Assembly: GCF_003963535.1 (NCBI RefSeq)
Contig: NZ_CP034539.1
Location: forward strand, 6,076,001 to 6,140,000
DNA length: 64,000 nucleotides
Source of the DNA: Streptomyces cyaneochromogenes
GTDB lineage: Bacteria; Actinomycetota; Actinomycetes; Streptomycetales; Streptomycetaceae
Direction of reading: 5' to 3'
How positions within the stretch are numbered: position 1 is the stretch's first letter; every line of letters begins with the position of its first letter. The notes beneath the pieces are model-generated. The model made no database searches. It worked only from the letters and a program-made list of their open reading frames with translations, and was not told the DNA's origin. Position numbers and translations under genes: made by a program. This document shows, piece by piece, positions 34,617 to 42,361 of the stretch.

Positions 34617-35096
34617 TCAGCAGCCGTTTCCGGCATGACGGGGCGGATAGTCGTCGGCCGTGTTGTCCACACAAACACTGGCGACCTCCACCTGCGAGGC
34701 GCCACCGATGTCCGTGAGCTGGAAGTAGTACTCCGACGAGTTCGTGCTGGTGTCGGGCAGGTCGCTCCATTCCCCTTGGCTTCGCAGCCCTGCGTCGACA
34801 TCAAAGCACGCCGTGAATGTCTTCTTGTCGTAGCCCTTGTCCGGTGCGTTGTTGACGTCCATCCGCATCTGTACCGTCACGCTATTGGCGTCGTCGCAGA
34901 CGATGAAGATGACCTCGGAATACGAGGAGTCCTCCCAACGTCGGGACTGGAACCCCTCGATCGCCCCGGCGATGTGGCTCTTCCAGAGATAGTCGCCGGT
35001 GTTGATGGGGTACGCATTGGCCGATGGAGCGGACGCCAACCCCAGGAATACCGCCCCTGAGCAGACGGCAGCTATGTATCTCTTGCGACTAAACAT
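34617..35096 (-). CDS. Secreted protein A of a four-paralogue family
   Basis: 159 residues from ATG 35096; GTGGGGG lies 6 bases before. A Sec signal peptide ends SANA-YPI (28/29). The mature domain of about 120 residues carries the family core: GFQSRRWEDSSYSEVIF, Cys67, VQMRMDVNNAPDKGYDKKTF, Cys97, then GEWSDLP and EYYFQLTDIGG. Two more Cys (142, 159) lie in the tail. Cys67 and Cys97 are shared by all four paralogues and probably pair. Mostly beta structure is expected. It is divergent from the paralogue at 35470. I know no family for it. Confidence 0.85.
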   Translation of the reverse strand: MFSRKRYIAAVCSGAVFLGLASAPSANAYPINTGDYLWKSHIAGAIEGFQSRRWEDSSYSEVIFIVCDDANSVTVQMRMDVNNAPDKGYDKKTFTACFDVDAGLRSQGEWSDLPDTSTNSSEYYFQLTDIGGASQVEVASVCVDNTADDYPPRHAGNGC

Positions 35097-35177
35097 CAAG
35101 AACCCCCACCTTGGTGTCGTCTCCACTCGCATGGCGATGGTCTTGGGGCGAGTGGATCAGTCGAGTAGATCACCGGA

Positions 35178-35201
35178 CTGTACATGCCAACAGGCGTACA
35201 G
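35178..35201. promoter_or_regulatory. Inverted repeat upstream of secreted protein A
   Basis: CTGTAC and GTACAG flank 12 bases that themselves contain GCC-AACA-GGC. Read on the gene strand it includes GGCATGTACA, which recurs at the same orientation before the paralogue at 39254. The distance to the start codon is about 82 bases. The rest of the 373-base gap 35097-35469 shows CTGTACGC (35317) and GGTGTACC (35388) but no other feature. Confidence 0.55.
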
Positions 35202-35469
35202 GCAACGGAGATTGGCGGTTCGACTCCGATGCCGGATCCGTTGCGCGTGCGCCGGCGCCCGGTAGGCGCAAGGCGGGCTTCTGAATCGGTGTCAATAAGC
35301 ATGCGGCTACGGGCGACTGTACGCGCAGGCGGCTTCCGTTCCGCTTCCGGGCCGGATCAGAAAGCCCTAGCCGATACCGGAAATGATGGTGTACCGTCAG
35401 CTCGCTCTGTGTGGCTCAACGACGCCCCGACCAGGCGCGTCGATTCACTTACAGGTAGGGGGAAGGGTT

Positions 35470-35919
35470 TTGCGTGCAATCCGTCGGAAGACCATTGCGG
35501 CAGCTCTGTTGGGCGCCGTGGCGCTGGGCTGGGTCAACGCTTCAAGCGCGAGCGCGTACCCGATCTACATTCGGGACTACTTGTGGGACAGCTACATCTT
35601 CCAGCAGACCGAGGGATTCGAATCCCGTAGATGGGAAGACGGCAGCTACTCGGAGATCCTGTTCAACCAGTGCGGGGGCGGAAGTGCGGTAACCATCCAG
35701 ATGCGGATGGACGTCAACAACGCGCCGGACAAGGGCTACGACAATAAGACGTTCACCGCGTGTTACGGCACGCTGGGGCAGTGGAGCCAGGGCGAATGGA
35801 GCGATCTCCCCAGCACCACTAACAATTCTTCTGAGTACTACTTCCAGATCAATGACATTCGCGGGGACGACGAGTTCAGTGCCGGGAAAGTTCTGGTCGA
35901 CGACACTGCGGCCGACTAG
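35470..35919 (+). CDS. Secreted protein B of a four-paralogue family
   Basis: 149 residues from a TTG start at 35470. AGGGGGA lies 6 bases before; no ATG or GTG fits, since a longer frame from 35383 would bury the signal peptide. The signal peptide ends SASA-YPI (about 29/30). The core is GFESRRWEDGSYSEILF, Cys68, IQMRMDVNNAPDKGYDNKTF, Cys98, QGEWSDLP and EYYFQINDI. It lacks the extra C-terminal Cys of A and C. A strong hairpin follows, separating it from the membrane/ABC genes. Confidence 0.83.
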   Translation: MRAIRRKTIAAALLGAVALGWVNASSASAYPIYIRDYLWDSYIFQQTEGFESRRWEDGSYSEILFNQCGGGSAVTIQMRMDVNNAPDKGYDNKTFTACYGTLGQWSQGEWSDLPSTTNNSSEYYFQINDIRGDDEFSAGKVLVDDTAAD

Positions 35920-35933
35920 AAGTTCAGCTATCG

Positions 35934-35970
35934 CCTGTGTCGCGACGCCATTGATGCGTCGCGACACAGG
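35934..35970 (+). terminator. Terminator after secreted protein B
   Basis: A 15-bp perfect stem (CCTGTGTCGCGACGC with its complement) around the 7-base loop CATTGAT. It lies 28 bases before the next start codon, so the downstream genes need read-through or their own promoter inside a very small gap. Confidence 0.85.
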
Positions 35971-35997
35971 TCGTTAGACATTGGATATGACGCCTCT

Positions 35998-37269
35998 ATG
36001 AAATTCAAAACGCGACTGCGGTCGTCGTTCGCCGTGAAGTCGTCACCTTTCCTGCTGGGGCTGGTTCTCTTCTACTATCTGGGAGACGCCGGGCCCCCTC
36101 CTCAGAACTACGGCCATGCCCCGACCGTAGTGTCCTTCCCGCTCTTCTACCTGTGCGCTTTCGCCTATGCCGCCGCGTCCGCACTGGCGGCCTGGGAGTC
36201 CGGGTCGATCCGGAAGTTCGGCGTATGGCATTGGGCGCCGCAGCGATCGCGATACCGAATCGCGGCCGAGTCCCTCATGCCGGTCGTCCTTGTTTCGTGG
36301 TCGATGCTGGTTCTTCCTGTCTCGCTGGCGCTTGTCGAGACCTCCACTCTTCCCACGCTCGCAAGCCTTGGGCCGCTCTTCGAGGCCATGGTTCTCTGCG
36401 TGGCGCACGCGGTCATCGGATTCGCTGTCGGCCTCTACCTGCCACGATCGGTCTCCGCACCCGTCCTCGCGGTCACGACGTGGATCGTGATCGCATTCAC
36501 CATTTCGTTGGATCCGCCGTGGCTGCGTCAGATTTCGGGACTCTGTTTCGAGTACCTGATGTTCGGCGAGGCACTGACCTTTTCCGCATTGTGGCCACCC
36601 ATACTCCTGGCGGGGGGCGTCGCGCTGGCCGTGGCGGTGCTGTGGATGAAGAATCGGTTCGTGGCCATTCCGGTAGCCCTCGCGATTCTGCTGACCGGGG
36701 TAGTTGTCTCGTACAACGAAGTCAAAGATCGTGGGTACTTTCCGCCGATGGCCACGGGCGTGACGGAGTTGTCGTGTGCGCAGAGCCCCGGCGGAACTGA
36801 AGTGTGCATGCCGAAGGTGACCGCCTCCGCGCTGCCGCGGGTGGCGCGCACATCGCAGTCGGTACTCGCCGACCTGCGGAGTGCCGGCGTGGAGCGAAGC
36901 CCCCGGCTGATCACCGATTCACTGGCGGATGGACGCTACCTGCGCCCGTCGACCGACCGTGTCTGGCGTATCCCGCTGACCAGGGCGGCCGCACAGAACG
37001 GTGAGCGCTTCCAGATCGTCATCGCGGCGGTCGGCTTCACCTGCGCACGGCCGGATCCCGTCCTTCGCAGGGCGGTCCTGGAATGGGTCGCCGGTGTGAC
37101 CCACACCGAGCGTGAGTGGCAGCAGGCGAAGGCGCGCGTGGAGCAGGAACGTAGTAGCGCCGACGCCGCCGCGACGTCGATGGTGCAGGGCGTGCACCGG
37201 AAGACGAAGGCGCAGCAGGCCAAGTGGTTCGAGGAGTCCGTTCACGCATCATGCCGTCGGGATGGATGA
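35998..37269 (+). CDS. Polytopic membrane protein with large extracytoplasmic C-terminal domain
   Basis: 423 residues. About seven hydrophobic segments (roughly 15-30, 44-66, 92-112, 123-147, 155-171, 197-216, 220-237) precede a soluble domain of about 185 residues. That domain has Cys pairs in SCAQSPGGTEVC and further Cys near FTCARPD and the C terminus. Odd segment number would place it outside. It overlaps the next gene by four bases and an ABC ATPase follows, so it is probably the larger permease subunit of an ABC complex, though it has no ABC-2 signature I can name. There is no clear ribosome site before ATG 35998. Base composition is visibly less GC-rich than the flanking core genes. 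Confidence 0.75.
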   Translation: MKFKTRLRSSFAVKSSPFLLGLVLFYYLGDAGPPPQNYGHAPTVVSFPLFYLCAFAYAAASALAAWESGSIRKFGVWHWAPQRSRYRIAAESLMPVVLVSWSMLVLPVSLALVETSTLPTLASLGPLFEAMVLCVAHAVIGFAVGLYLPRSVSAPVLAVTTWIVIAFTISLDPPWLRQISGLCFEYLMFGEALTFSALWPPILLAGGVALAVAVLWMKNRFVAIPVALAILLTGVVVSYNEVKDRGYFPPMATGVTELSCAQSPGGTEVCMPKVTASALPRVARTSQSVLADLRSAGVERSPRLITDSLADGRYLRPSTDRVWRIPLTRAAAQNGERFQIVIAAVGFTCARPDPVLRRAVLEWVAGVTHTEREWQQAKARVEQERSSADAAATSMVQGVHRKTKAQQAKWFEESVHASCRRDG

Positions 37270-37844
37270 GCATGTGGTGGTGGATGAAGGCACGGAGAAC
37301 ACACAGTGTGGTTCTTTCGGGCCTGGCTATTTCCCTCCTGCTGTCCCTGACGATCGGCAGCGAAGAAGTCGAACTGCCTTCGCTCGTCTCAGGGATGCAG
37401 CAGGCGGTTCTGACGATGTTCGTCCCCATTCCCCTGGTCGCGGCACTCATGGTGTCACTGGAGTCGCGCTTGCCGGGCATCGAGGCCAGCAGCGTGCGAC
37501 GCGTCGGCGGGTGGGATGCGCTCTTGGTGAGTGCCACCGTGGGGTTCTGGTTCGCGCTCGCCGCAGTGAGCGGGTCCGGGGTAGTAGCTGCTTCTGCCCG
37601 TAACGCCGCCTTCCTTGCCGGGTTGATGCTTCTGGCGCGTCCCTGGGTGGGCGAGGCCGCGGTGATGGTCCCGGTTGCCTGGACGATGGTTGTGGTTGCC
37701 TTCAACCGTCGTCCGGCACCGGATCCGGAGCCATGGACAATTCTGCCCGAGCCTGCATCCGCGCCCCATGCAGCACTGGCGGCGGCTGTTCTCTTCGGGA
37801 TCGGGATCAGTTCCGTTATGTTCATCAGCAAGGATAAGTCATGA
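37266..37844 (+). CDS. Membrane protein, likely second permease subunit
   Basis: 192 residues from ATG 37266, which overlaps the previous stop (ATGA); an ATG at 37251 is in frame. A Trp/Met-rich N terminus (MSMWWWMKARR) leads to about six helices, including SVVLSGLAISLLLSLTIG and AAFLAGLMLLARPWVG. It is short for an ABC-2 permease but has the right topology. It overlaps the ATPase gene by four bases, so all three should be made together. No homologue recognised. Confidence 0.72.
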   Translation: MSMWWWMKARRTHSVVLSGLAISLLLSLTIGSEEVELPSLVSGMQQAVLTMFVPIPLVAALMVSLESRLPGIEASSVRRVGGWDALLVSATVGFWFALAAVSGSGVVAASARNAAFLAGLMLLARPWVGEAAVMVPVAWTMVVVAFNRRPAPDPEPWTILPEPASAPHAALAAAVLFGIGISSVMFISKDKS

Positions 37845-38578
37845 CTCTTGAACTGACCGAGTGCACATATTCCTATCGCCGTTGGCGGCCTGCAGTTCTT
37901 CAGGACCTGTCTTACTCCCTCCCGTCCGGGCTGACCATCCTTCTCGGCCCCAACGGGGCTGGCAAGACAACCATGTTGAAGCTCGCGGCGGGTGTTGTTC
38001 AGCCCAACAACGGGGAAGTGAAGCTCGATAGCCTCACATCTCGCGACCGTCGGTTTCGGCAACATGTTGCGTGGATGCCGCAATCTGTGGTGGCCATGCC
38101 CTCCCTCTCGTCACGAGAGTATGTCGCCTATGTCGGCTGGCTCAAAGGAATGTCCCGCCAAGCGGCATGGGAGAAGGCGGCCCAGGCCCTCACTCGCGTG
38201 GAGATGCTTGAACACGAGGACGTGAAGACCAGCCGACTTTCGGGTGGCCAGCTTCGGAGGGTCGGAGTCGCGGCGGCTCTGGTTCACGAGGCGGAGATCC
38301 TTTTGCTCGATGAACCAACCGCGGGAATGGATCCACGACAGCGCCGGGTGTTTCGTGATGTCCTCAAGGAGCTGAGCGGAGAAGTCGGCATCCTCATGTC
38401 AACTCATGATGTGGCCGACCTCGCCGAGGAATCGGACCACGTCGCGGTGATGCAGGCGGGCCGACTCGCATTCGCGGGTTCCACGGCCGATTTCCTCGCC
38501 CATGCTCCGGCGGAAGTTGCGCCCGGCCGGATGGCGGAGGCTGCGTACACGGCGCTGAGCGAGTCGTACGCTCTGTGA
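37841..38578 (+). CDS. ABC transporter ATP-binding protein of the accessory module
   Basis: 245-residue ATPase. Walker A is GPNGAGKTT, the Q-loop MPQSVVAMPSLS, the signature LSGGQLRRVG, Walker B ILLLDEPTAGMD, and the H-loop STHDV. Its closest overall look is the CcmA/antibiotic-peptide ABC-2 class. The ATG overlaps the upstream stop (ATGA). With the two membrane genes it forms a complete exporter or immunity-type transporter flanked by the four secreted paralogues. A convergent terminator at 38602 separates it from protein C. Confidence 0.92.
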   Translation: MTLELTECTYSYRRWRPAVLQDLSYSLPSGLTILLGPNGAGKTTMLKLAAGVVQPNNGEVKLDSLTSRDRRFRQHVAWMPQSVVAMPSLSSREYVAYVGWLKGMSRQAAWEKAAQALTRVEMLEHEDVKTSRLSGGQLRRVGVAAALVHEAEILLLDEPTAGMDPRQRRVFRDVLKELSGEVGILMSTHDVADLAEESDHVAVMQAGRLAFAGSTADFLAHAPAEVAPGRMAEAAYTALSESYAL

Positions 38579-38601
38579 CCTGGGGCGAGGGAGCGAGCAG
38601 A

Positions 38602-38631
38602 GAGGGTCCGTCAGCAAGCTGACGGACCCTC
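38602..38631. terminator. Bidirectional terminator after the ABC module
   Basis: A 13-bp perfect stem (GAGGGTCCGTCAG with its complement) around loop CAAG, between the convergent ATPase gene and secreted protein C. Confidence 0.85.
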
Positions 38632-38693
38632 ATGCGCAGGCGAAAGGTGATCTGCAAGCGCTCAGTCGGCTGCGCCGGCGCTCACTGCCGCGG

Positions 38694-39143
38694 TCAGCAA
38701 ATGTCGTCGCATGCGGTGGTGTCCACCGCCACCGTTGTCACGTCCACCGAAGAGGCACCCCCGATGTCCGTGAGCTGGAAGTAGTATTCCGAAGAATTGT
38801 CGCTGGTGTTGGGGAGGTTGTACCACTCGCCCTGGCTCCAGTCGGGCTTGTAGCAGGCAGTGAACGTCTTCTTGTCGTACCCCTTGTCCGGGGCGTTGTT
38901 GACGTCCATCCGCATTTGCACGGTGACGCTGGAGCCGCCGACGCACTTGCCGAACAGCACCTCGCTGTACTCGCTGTCCTCCCAGCGGCGAGACTGGAAT
39001 CCTTCGGATCCGTTGTTTATGTGGCTCTGCCATGTGTAGTCGTAGAGCTTGATCGGATAGGCCTGCGCAGAGGGCGCAAATGCCAGGCCCAGAAGAGATG
39101 CGCCGACGCAAGCTGCCCCGATGTGCCGCTTACGAATAGACAT
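38694..39143 (-). CDS. Secreted protein C of a four-paralogue family
   Basis: 149 residues from ATG 39143, with GAGG 5 bases upstream. The signal peptide ends SAQA-YPI (28/29). The core is GFQSRRWEDSEYSEVLF, Cys67, VQMRMDVNNAPDKGYDKKTF, Cys97, QGEWYNLP and EYYFQLTDIGGAS. It is closest to protein A: the whole stretch around residues 75-97 is identical between them. A C-terminal CDDIC adds two Cys as in A. It follows protein D on the same strand after a strong hairpin. Confidence 0.85.
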   Translation of the reverse strand: MSIRKRHIGAACVGASLLGLAFAPSAQAYPIKLYDYTWQSHINNGSEGFQSRRWEDSEYSEVLFGKCVGGSSVTVQMRMDVNNAPDKGYDKKTFTACYKPDWSQGEWYNLPNTSDNSSEYYFQLTDIGGASSVDVTTVAVDTTACDDIC

Positions 39144-39209
39144 TCAGTCCTCACCGTCGTCAAGTCGTTGGTTGCTTCTGCGATGAACTGATCCGGAAAG
39201 CCGCGCGAG

Positions 39210-39240
39210 CCTGCCCCATGTGCTGTGCACATGGGGCAGG
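39210..39240 (-). terminator. Terminator between secreted proteins D and C
   Basis: A 14-bp perfect stem, CCTGCCCCATGTGC with its complement, around loop TGT, 14 bases after the stop of protein D. It would limit read-through from D into C. Confidence 0.85.
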
Positions 39241-39253
39241 CGTGAAGTCGCTG

Positions 39254-39676
39254 TCAGGAATCGTCCTTGAGGGTGTCCTGGTCGACGTCGGCCACATCCA
39301 GTGTGCCGCTCGACCCACCGTCGATCTTCTTGATCGCGAAGTAGTAGTTGCCCTGAGGGAGGTTGTTCCATTCGCCGCGACTCGTGCCGCCGTTGAAGCA
39401 GGCCGTAAACGTCTTCTGGTCGTAGCCCGGGTCAGGGGCGGAGCTCACGTCGCGGCTGAGCTTTACGTCTACACTCGCGTCTCGCGGTGTGTTGCAGCCT
39501 GTGAACAGCACCTCGGAGTAGGACCCGTCCCACCATCTCCGGGATTCGAACCCGACGGATGCGTCGGTGATGCTGCTCGACCAGTTCGCCCAGGCCGTCG
39601 GTGCCAGAAGTATCGTGGCTGCAACGGCCCCCGCTGCTGCAGTTGCGCCACGATGCAACTTGTTGATGGATCGCAT
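39254..39676 (-). CDS. Secreted protein D, divergent member of the four-paralogue family
   Basis: 140 residues from ATG 39676, with GAGGGGGAAA upstream. The signal peptide ends AWA-NW (30/31). It keeps GFESRRWWDGSYSEVLF, Cys61, a DV-x-x-APD-x-GYDQKTFTAC block with Cys93, GEWNNLP and YYFAIKKIDGG. It replaces QMRMDVNNAPDK by KLSRDVSSAPDP and ends in an acidic Cys-free tail. The constant positions across A-D (SRRW, YSE, GYD, KTFTAC, GEW, LP, YYF) probably mark the fold and any binding surface. Confidence 0.82.
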   Translation of the reverse strand: MRSINKLHRGATAAAGAVAATILLAPTAWANWSSSITDASVGFESRRWWDGSYSEVLFTGCNTPRDASVDVKLSRDVSSAPDPGYDQKTFTACFNGGTSRGEWNNLPQGNYYFAIKKIDGGSSGTLDVADVDQDTLKDDS

Positions 39677-39738
39677 TGATTTCCCCCTCTTACGAACCGC
39701 TTCTTTGCTGAATCCGGCCTACAGCTCTCTAGGGTTGA

Positions 39739-39767
39739 GGTGTACATGCCTTTAAAAACCGTACACC
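39739..39767. promoter_or_regulatory. Inverted repeat upstream of secreted protein D
   Basis: GGTGTAC and GTACACC, perfect 7-bp arms around a 15-base AT-rich spacer. On the gene strand it contains GGCATGTACA as in the element at 35178-35201, and lies about 63 bases before the start. It could be an operator or an activator site shared by A and D. Confidence 0.55.
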
Positions 39768-39890
39768 GATGGAGAGATGTGAGTCCAGTGTTCGAGGGGA
39801 ATTCGCGCGCACGGTGTATCCACTGCCGTCGGCCATACCGATAACCGCGGCACCGGGCCGAAGTCGTCGGCCGGAATTCACATCCGGAAT

Positions 39891-42239
39891 CTATATTCCG
39901 TCACCGACAACGCCAGGCCGTCCGACCCGCGACACCTTTGTCTCGCACCGCAGCAGTCGGTCGGGCCCCAGCGCCCGCTCCGGCCCTGTCAACCGAACCC
40001 GTGCCACATGCCGTACCTCCGCACTGGAGATCCCCAACCGCAGCTCCAGGACACCCGGTTCGACCACCCGTCGGCCCGAGCGGTCCGTGAAGGAGGACAG
40101 GTCGGTGTGGAAGCGGAAGGTCACGCGGCTGGACTCGCCCGGTGTCAGTTCCACCCGCTGGTACCCGATCAGCCGCACATCCGGCCGGGTCACCGACGCC
40201 ACCGGGTCGTGCAGGTACAGCTGGACCACCTCGGCACCCTCACGGTCGCCCGTGTTGCGGACCGTGACCGACACGTCGTACGAGCCGTCCGTGCCGATCT
40301 CGGTGAGGGTCTCGCCGCCGGTGCAGTCCGTCCACTCGAACGTCGTGTACGAGCGGCCATGCCCGAACGGGTACAGCGGCGTCGGATCCAGGTTGCTGAC
40401 CTCCCCCGCCAACCCCAGGGGCGGCTGGAGGTACGTCCACGGCTGGCCCCCGGGCTCCCGCGGCACGCTCACCGGCAGCCGCCCCGACGGGTTCACGCGG
40501 CCCGACAGCACTCCCGCCACCGCCGGGCCGCCCTCCTCCCCGGGGAAGAACGCCTGGACGACCGCCGCGAGGCGCCCCTGCCAGCGGCCCAGTGCGTACG
40601 GGCGGCCGGTGAGGAGGACCAGGACGACTGGGACGCCGGTCGCGACCAGGGCGTCCAGCAGGTCGGCCTGTACGCCGGGCAGCCGTAGGTCCGTCGCGTC
40701 GCAGCCCTCGCCCGACGTGCCCCGCCCGAACAGCCCGGCCCGGTCGCCCAGGACCGCCAGGCACACGTCCGCCTCCGACGCCCGCGCCACCGCCTCCTCG
40801 AAGCCCGCCGGGTCCGGGTCGAGGACCCCGCAGCCCTCCGCGAACGTCACCTTGGCGTCGGGGAGTTCGGTGCGCAGCGCCTCCAGGACCGTCGGGATCT
40901 CGATGCCCATCGCCACCTCGGGGTGGTGCGTGAGGACGTGGGAAGGGAAGGAGTAGCAGCCCAGCATCGCGAGCGCGTCCGCCGCGCGCGGGCCGACGAC
41001 CGCGATCCGGGCGTCCGGGGGGAGGGGCAGTGTCCCGTCCGGGTTGTCCAGCAGGACCACCGACTTCTCCGCCAGCCGGCGGGCGACGGAACGGTTCGCG
41101 GGGGAGTCCAGGTCGAGGTGCGCCGACCGCGGCTCCGGGGTCCAGTCCTCGTCGAGGAGGCCCAGCTCGCACTTCTGGAGCAGGACCCGGCGTGCCGCCC
41201 GGTCCACCAGTTCCTCCGGGATCTCGCCCGCCCGGACCGCCTCCACCAGCGGTTCCCCATAGCACTTCAGGGTCGGCAGCTCCACGTCGATACCGGCGGC
41301 CAGCGCCGCGTGCGCCGCCTGGGCCGGGCTGCCCGCCACACGGTGCAGCGTCTGCAGGAAGCCGATGCCGAAGTAGTCGGCCACGACCGTTCCGGTGAAC
41401 CCCCACTGCTCCCGCAGGAGTTCGGTCAGCAGGGCCGGGTCCGCCGACGCCGGCACCCCGTCCGTCTCGTTGTACGCCGCCATCACCGAGCGCGCCCCGC
41501 CCTCGCGCAGCGCCATCTCGAACGGGGGGAGGGTGACGTCCGCGAACTCCCGCACGCCCGCCCGTACCGGTGCCAGGTTGCGCGCGCCCGCCGAGGACGC
41601 GTACCCGGCGAAGTGCTTCAGTGTCGCGATGACCCCGGCCGACTCCAGACCCCGGACGTAGGCCGCGCCGATCGTGCCGGTCAGGTACGGGTCCTCGCCG
41701 ATGGTCTCCTCGACCCGGCCCCAGCGCGGATCGCGTACCACGTCCAGGACGGGCGCCAGCCCCTGGTGGACGCCGGCCGCGCGCAGGTCGCCGCCGATGC
41801 GCCGGGCCATCTCCTCGACGAGCGGCGGGTCGAAGGCGGCCCCCCAGGCCAGCGGTACCGGATAGGCCGTGGCCTGCCAGGCCGTGAAGCCCGCCAGGCA
41901 CTCCTCGTGGGCCACGGCGGGGATTCCGAAGCGGCCCGCGTCGGCGATCCGACGCTGGGCGCGGGCCAGTGCCTGCGCGCCCAGCGCCGGGTCCACGGGG
42001 GCGGTGCCGAAGGAGCGGGTGAGCTGGCCGAGGCCGTGGGTGATCAGCTCAGCGAAGTCGTCGGCGGAGGCGACGGTCATGTCGTGCTGGTGCGGGGCGA
42101 CTCCGTCGCCGTCCGAGGCGGCGCCCACCCACACGCCGTACAGCTGGGCGGTCTTCTCCTGCAGGGTCATCCGGGAGAGGAGGTCGTCGACGCGGGCGGC
42201 GGCGGGCAGGGCGGGGTCGCGCCAGGGGGCGGTGGTCAT
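39891..42239 (-). CDS. Family 3 glycoside hydrolase (beta-xylosidase/beta-glucosidase)
   Basis: 782 residues from ATG 42239, with AGGAG 4 bases before; there is no signal peptide, so it acts inside the cell on imported oligosaccharides. The N-terminal GH3 barrel has DPRWGRVEETIGEDPYL and KHFAGY. AAYNETDGVPASA and WGFTGTVVADYFGI carry the expected nucleophile Asp (AD in place of the usual SD). The second domain (about 370-600) and a C-terminal FnIII-like domain (PLYPFGHGRSYTTFEW onward) complete the enzyme. It is divergent from a LacI regulator, with CGAA-type operators in between. Length and HGRSYTTFEW fit xylosidase or glucosidase. Confidence 0.93.
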   Translation of the reverse strand: MTTAPWRDPALPAAARVDDLLSRMTLQEKTAQLYGVWVGAASDGDGVAPHQHDMTVASADDFAELITHGLGQLTRSFGTAPVDPALGAQALARAQRRIADAGRFGIPAVAHEECLAGFTAWQATAYPVPLAWGAAFDPPLVEEMARRIGGDLRAAGVHQGLAPVLDVVRDPRWGRVEETIGEDPYLTGTIGAAYVRGLESAGVIATLKHFAGYASSAGARNLAPVRAGVREFADVTLPPFEMALREGGARSVMAAYNETDGVPASADPALLTELLREQWGFTGTVVADYFGIGFLQTLHRVAGSPAQAAHAALAAGIDVELPTLKCYGEPLVEAVRAGEIPEELVDRAARRVLLQKCELGLLDEDWTPEPRSAHLDLDSPANRSVARRLAEKSVVLLDNPDGTLPLPPDARIAVVGPRAADALAMLGCYSFPSHVLTHHPEVAMGIEIPTVLEALRTELPDAKVTFAEGCGVLDPDPAGFEEAVARASEADVCLAVLGDRAGLFGRGTSGEGCDATDLRLPGVQADLLDALVATGVPVVLVLLTGRPYALGRWQGRLAAVVQAFFPGEEGGPAVAGVLSGRVNPSGRLPVSVPREPGGQPWTYLQPPLGLAGEVSNLDPTPLYPFGHGRSYTTFEWTDCTGGETLTEIGTDGSYDVSVTVRNTGDREGAEVVQLYLHDPVASVTRPDVRLIGYQRVELTPGESSRVTFRFHTDLSSFTDRSGRRVVEPGVLELRLGISSAEVRHVARVRLTGPERALGPDRLLRCETKVSRVGRPGVVGDGI

Positions 42240-42269
42240 GAAACTCCTGTCGGGGCGATGGCCCACTCG

Positions 42270-42306
42270 CGAATGTTTCGTTGTTCACCTCGAATGTTCC
42301 GGGAAC
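42270..42306. promoter_or_regulatory. Operator-like palindromes between GH3 and LacI genes
   Basis: CGAATGTTTCG (42270-42280; arms CGAA/TTCG) and GTTCCGGGAAC (42296-42306; arms GTTCC/GGAAC). The string CGAATGTT occurs twice. The first closely matches the palindrome CGAAACTTTCG before the xylanase relic (9 of 11 bases), so the LacI protein at 42362 probably binds both. Confidence 0.6.
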
Positions 42307-42361
42307 TTAGGTGCGGTGAGAAGGGTTCGTCAAGAGGCCGCGCAGGGATACGATCGCCGCC

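Noticed and set aside
34617..39676. Lactococcin 972 bacteriocin locus
   Set aside because: Gene layout is reminiscent, but the secreted domains are longer, have two conserved Cys and share no recognisable lactococcin 972 sequence motif.
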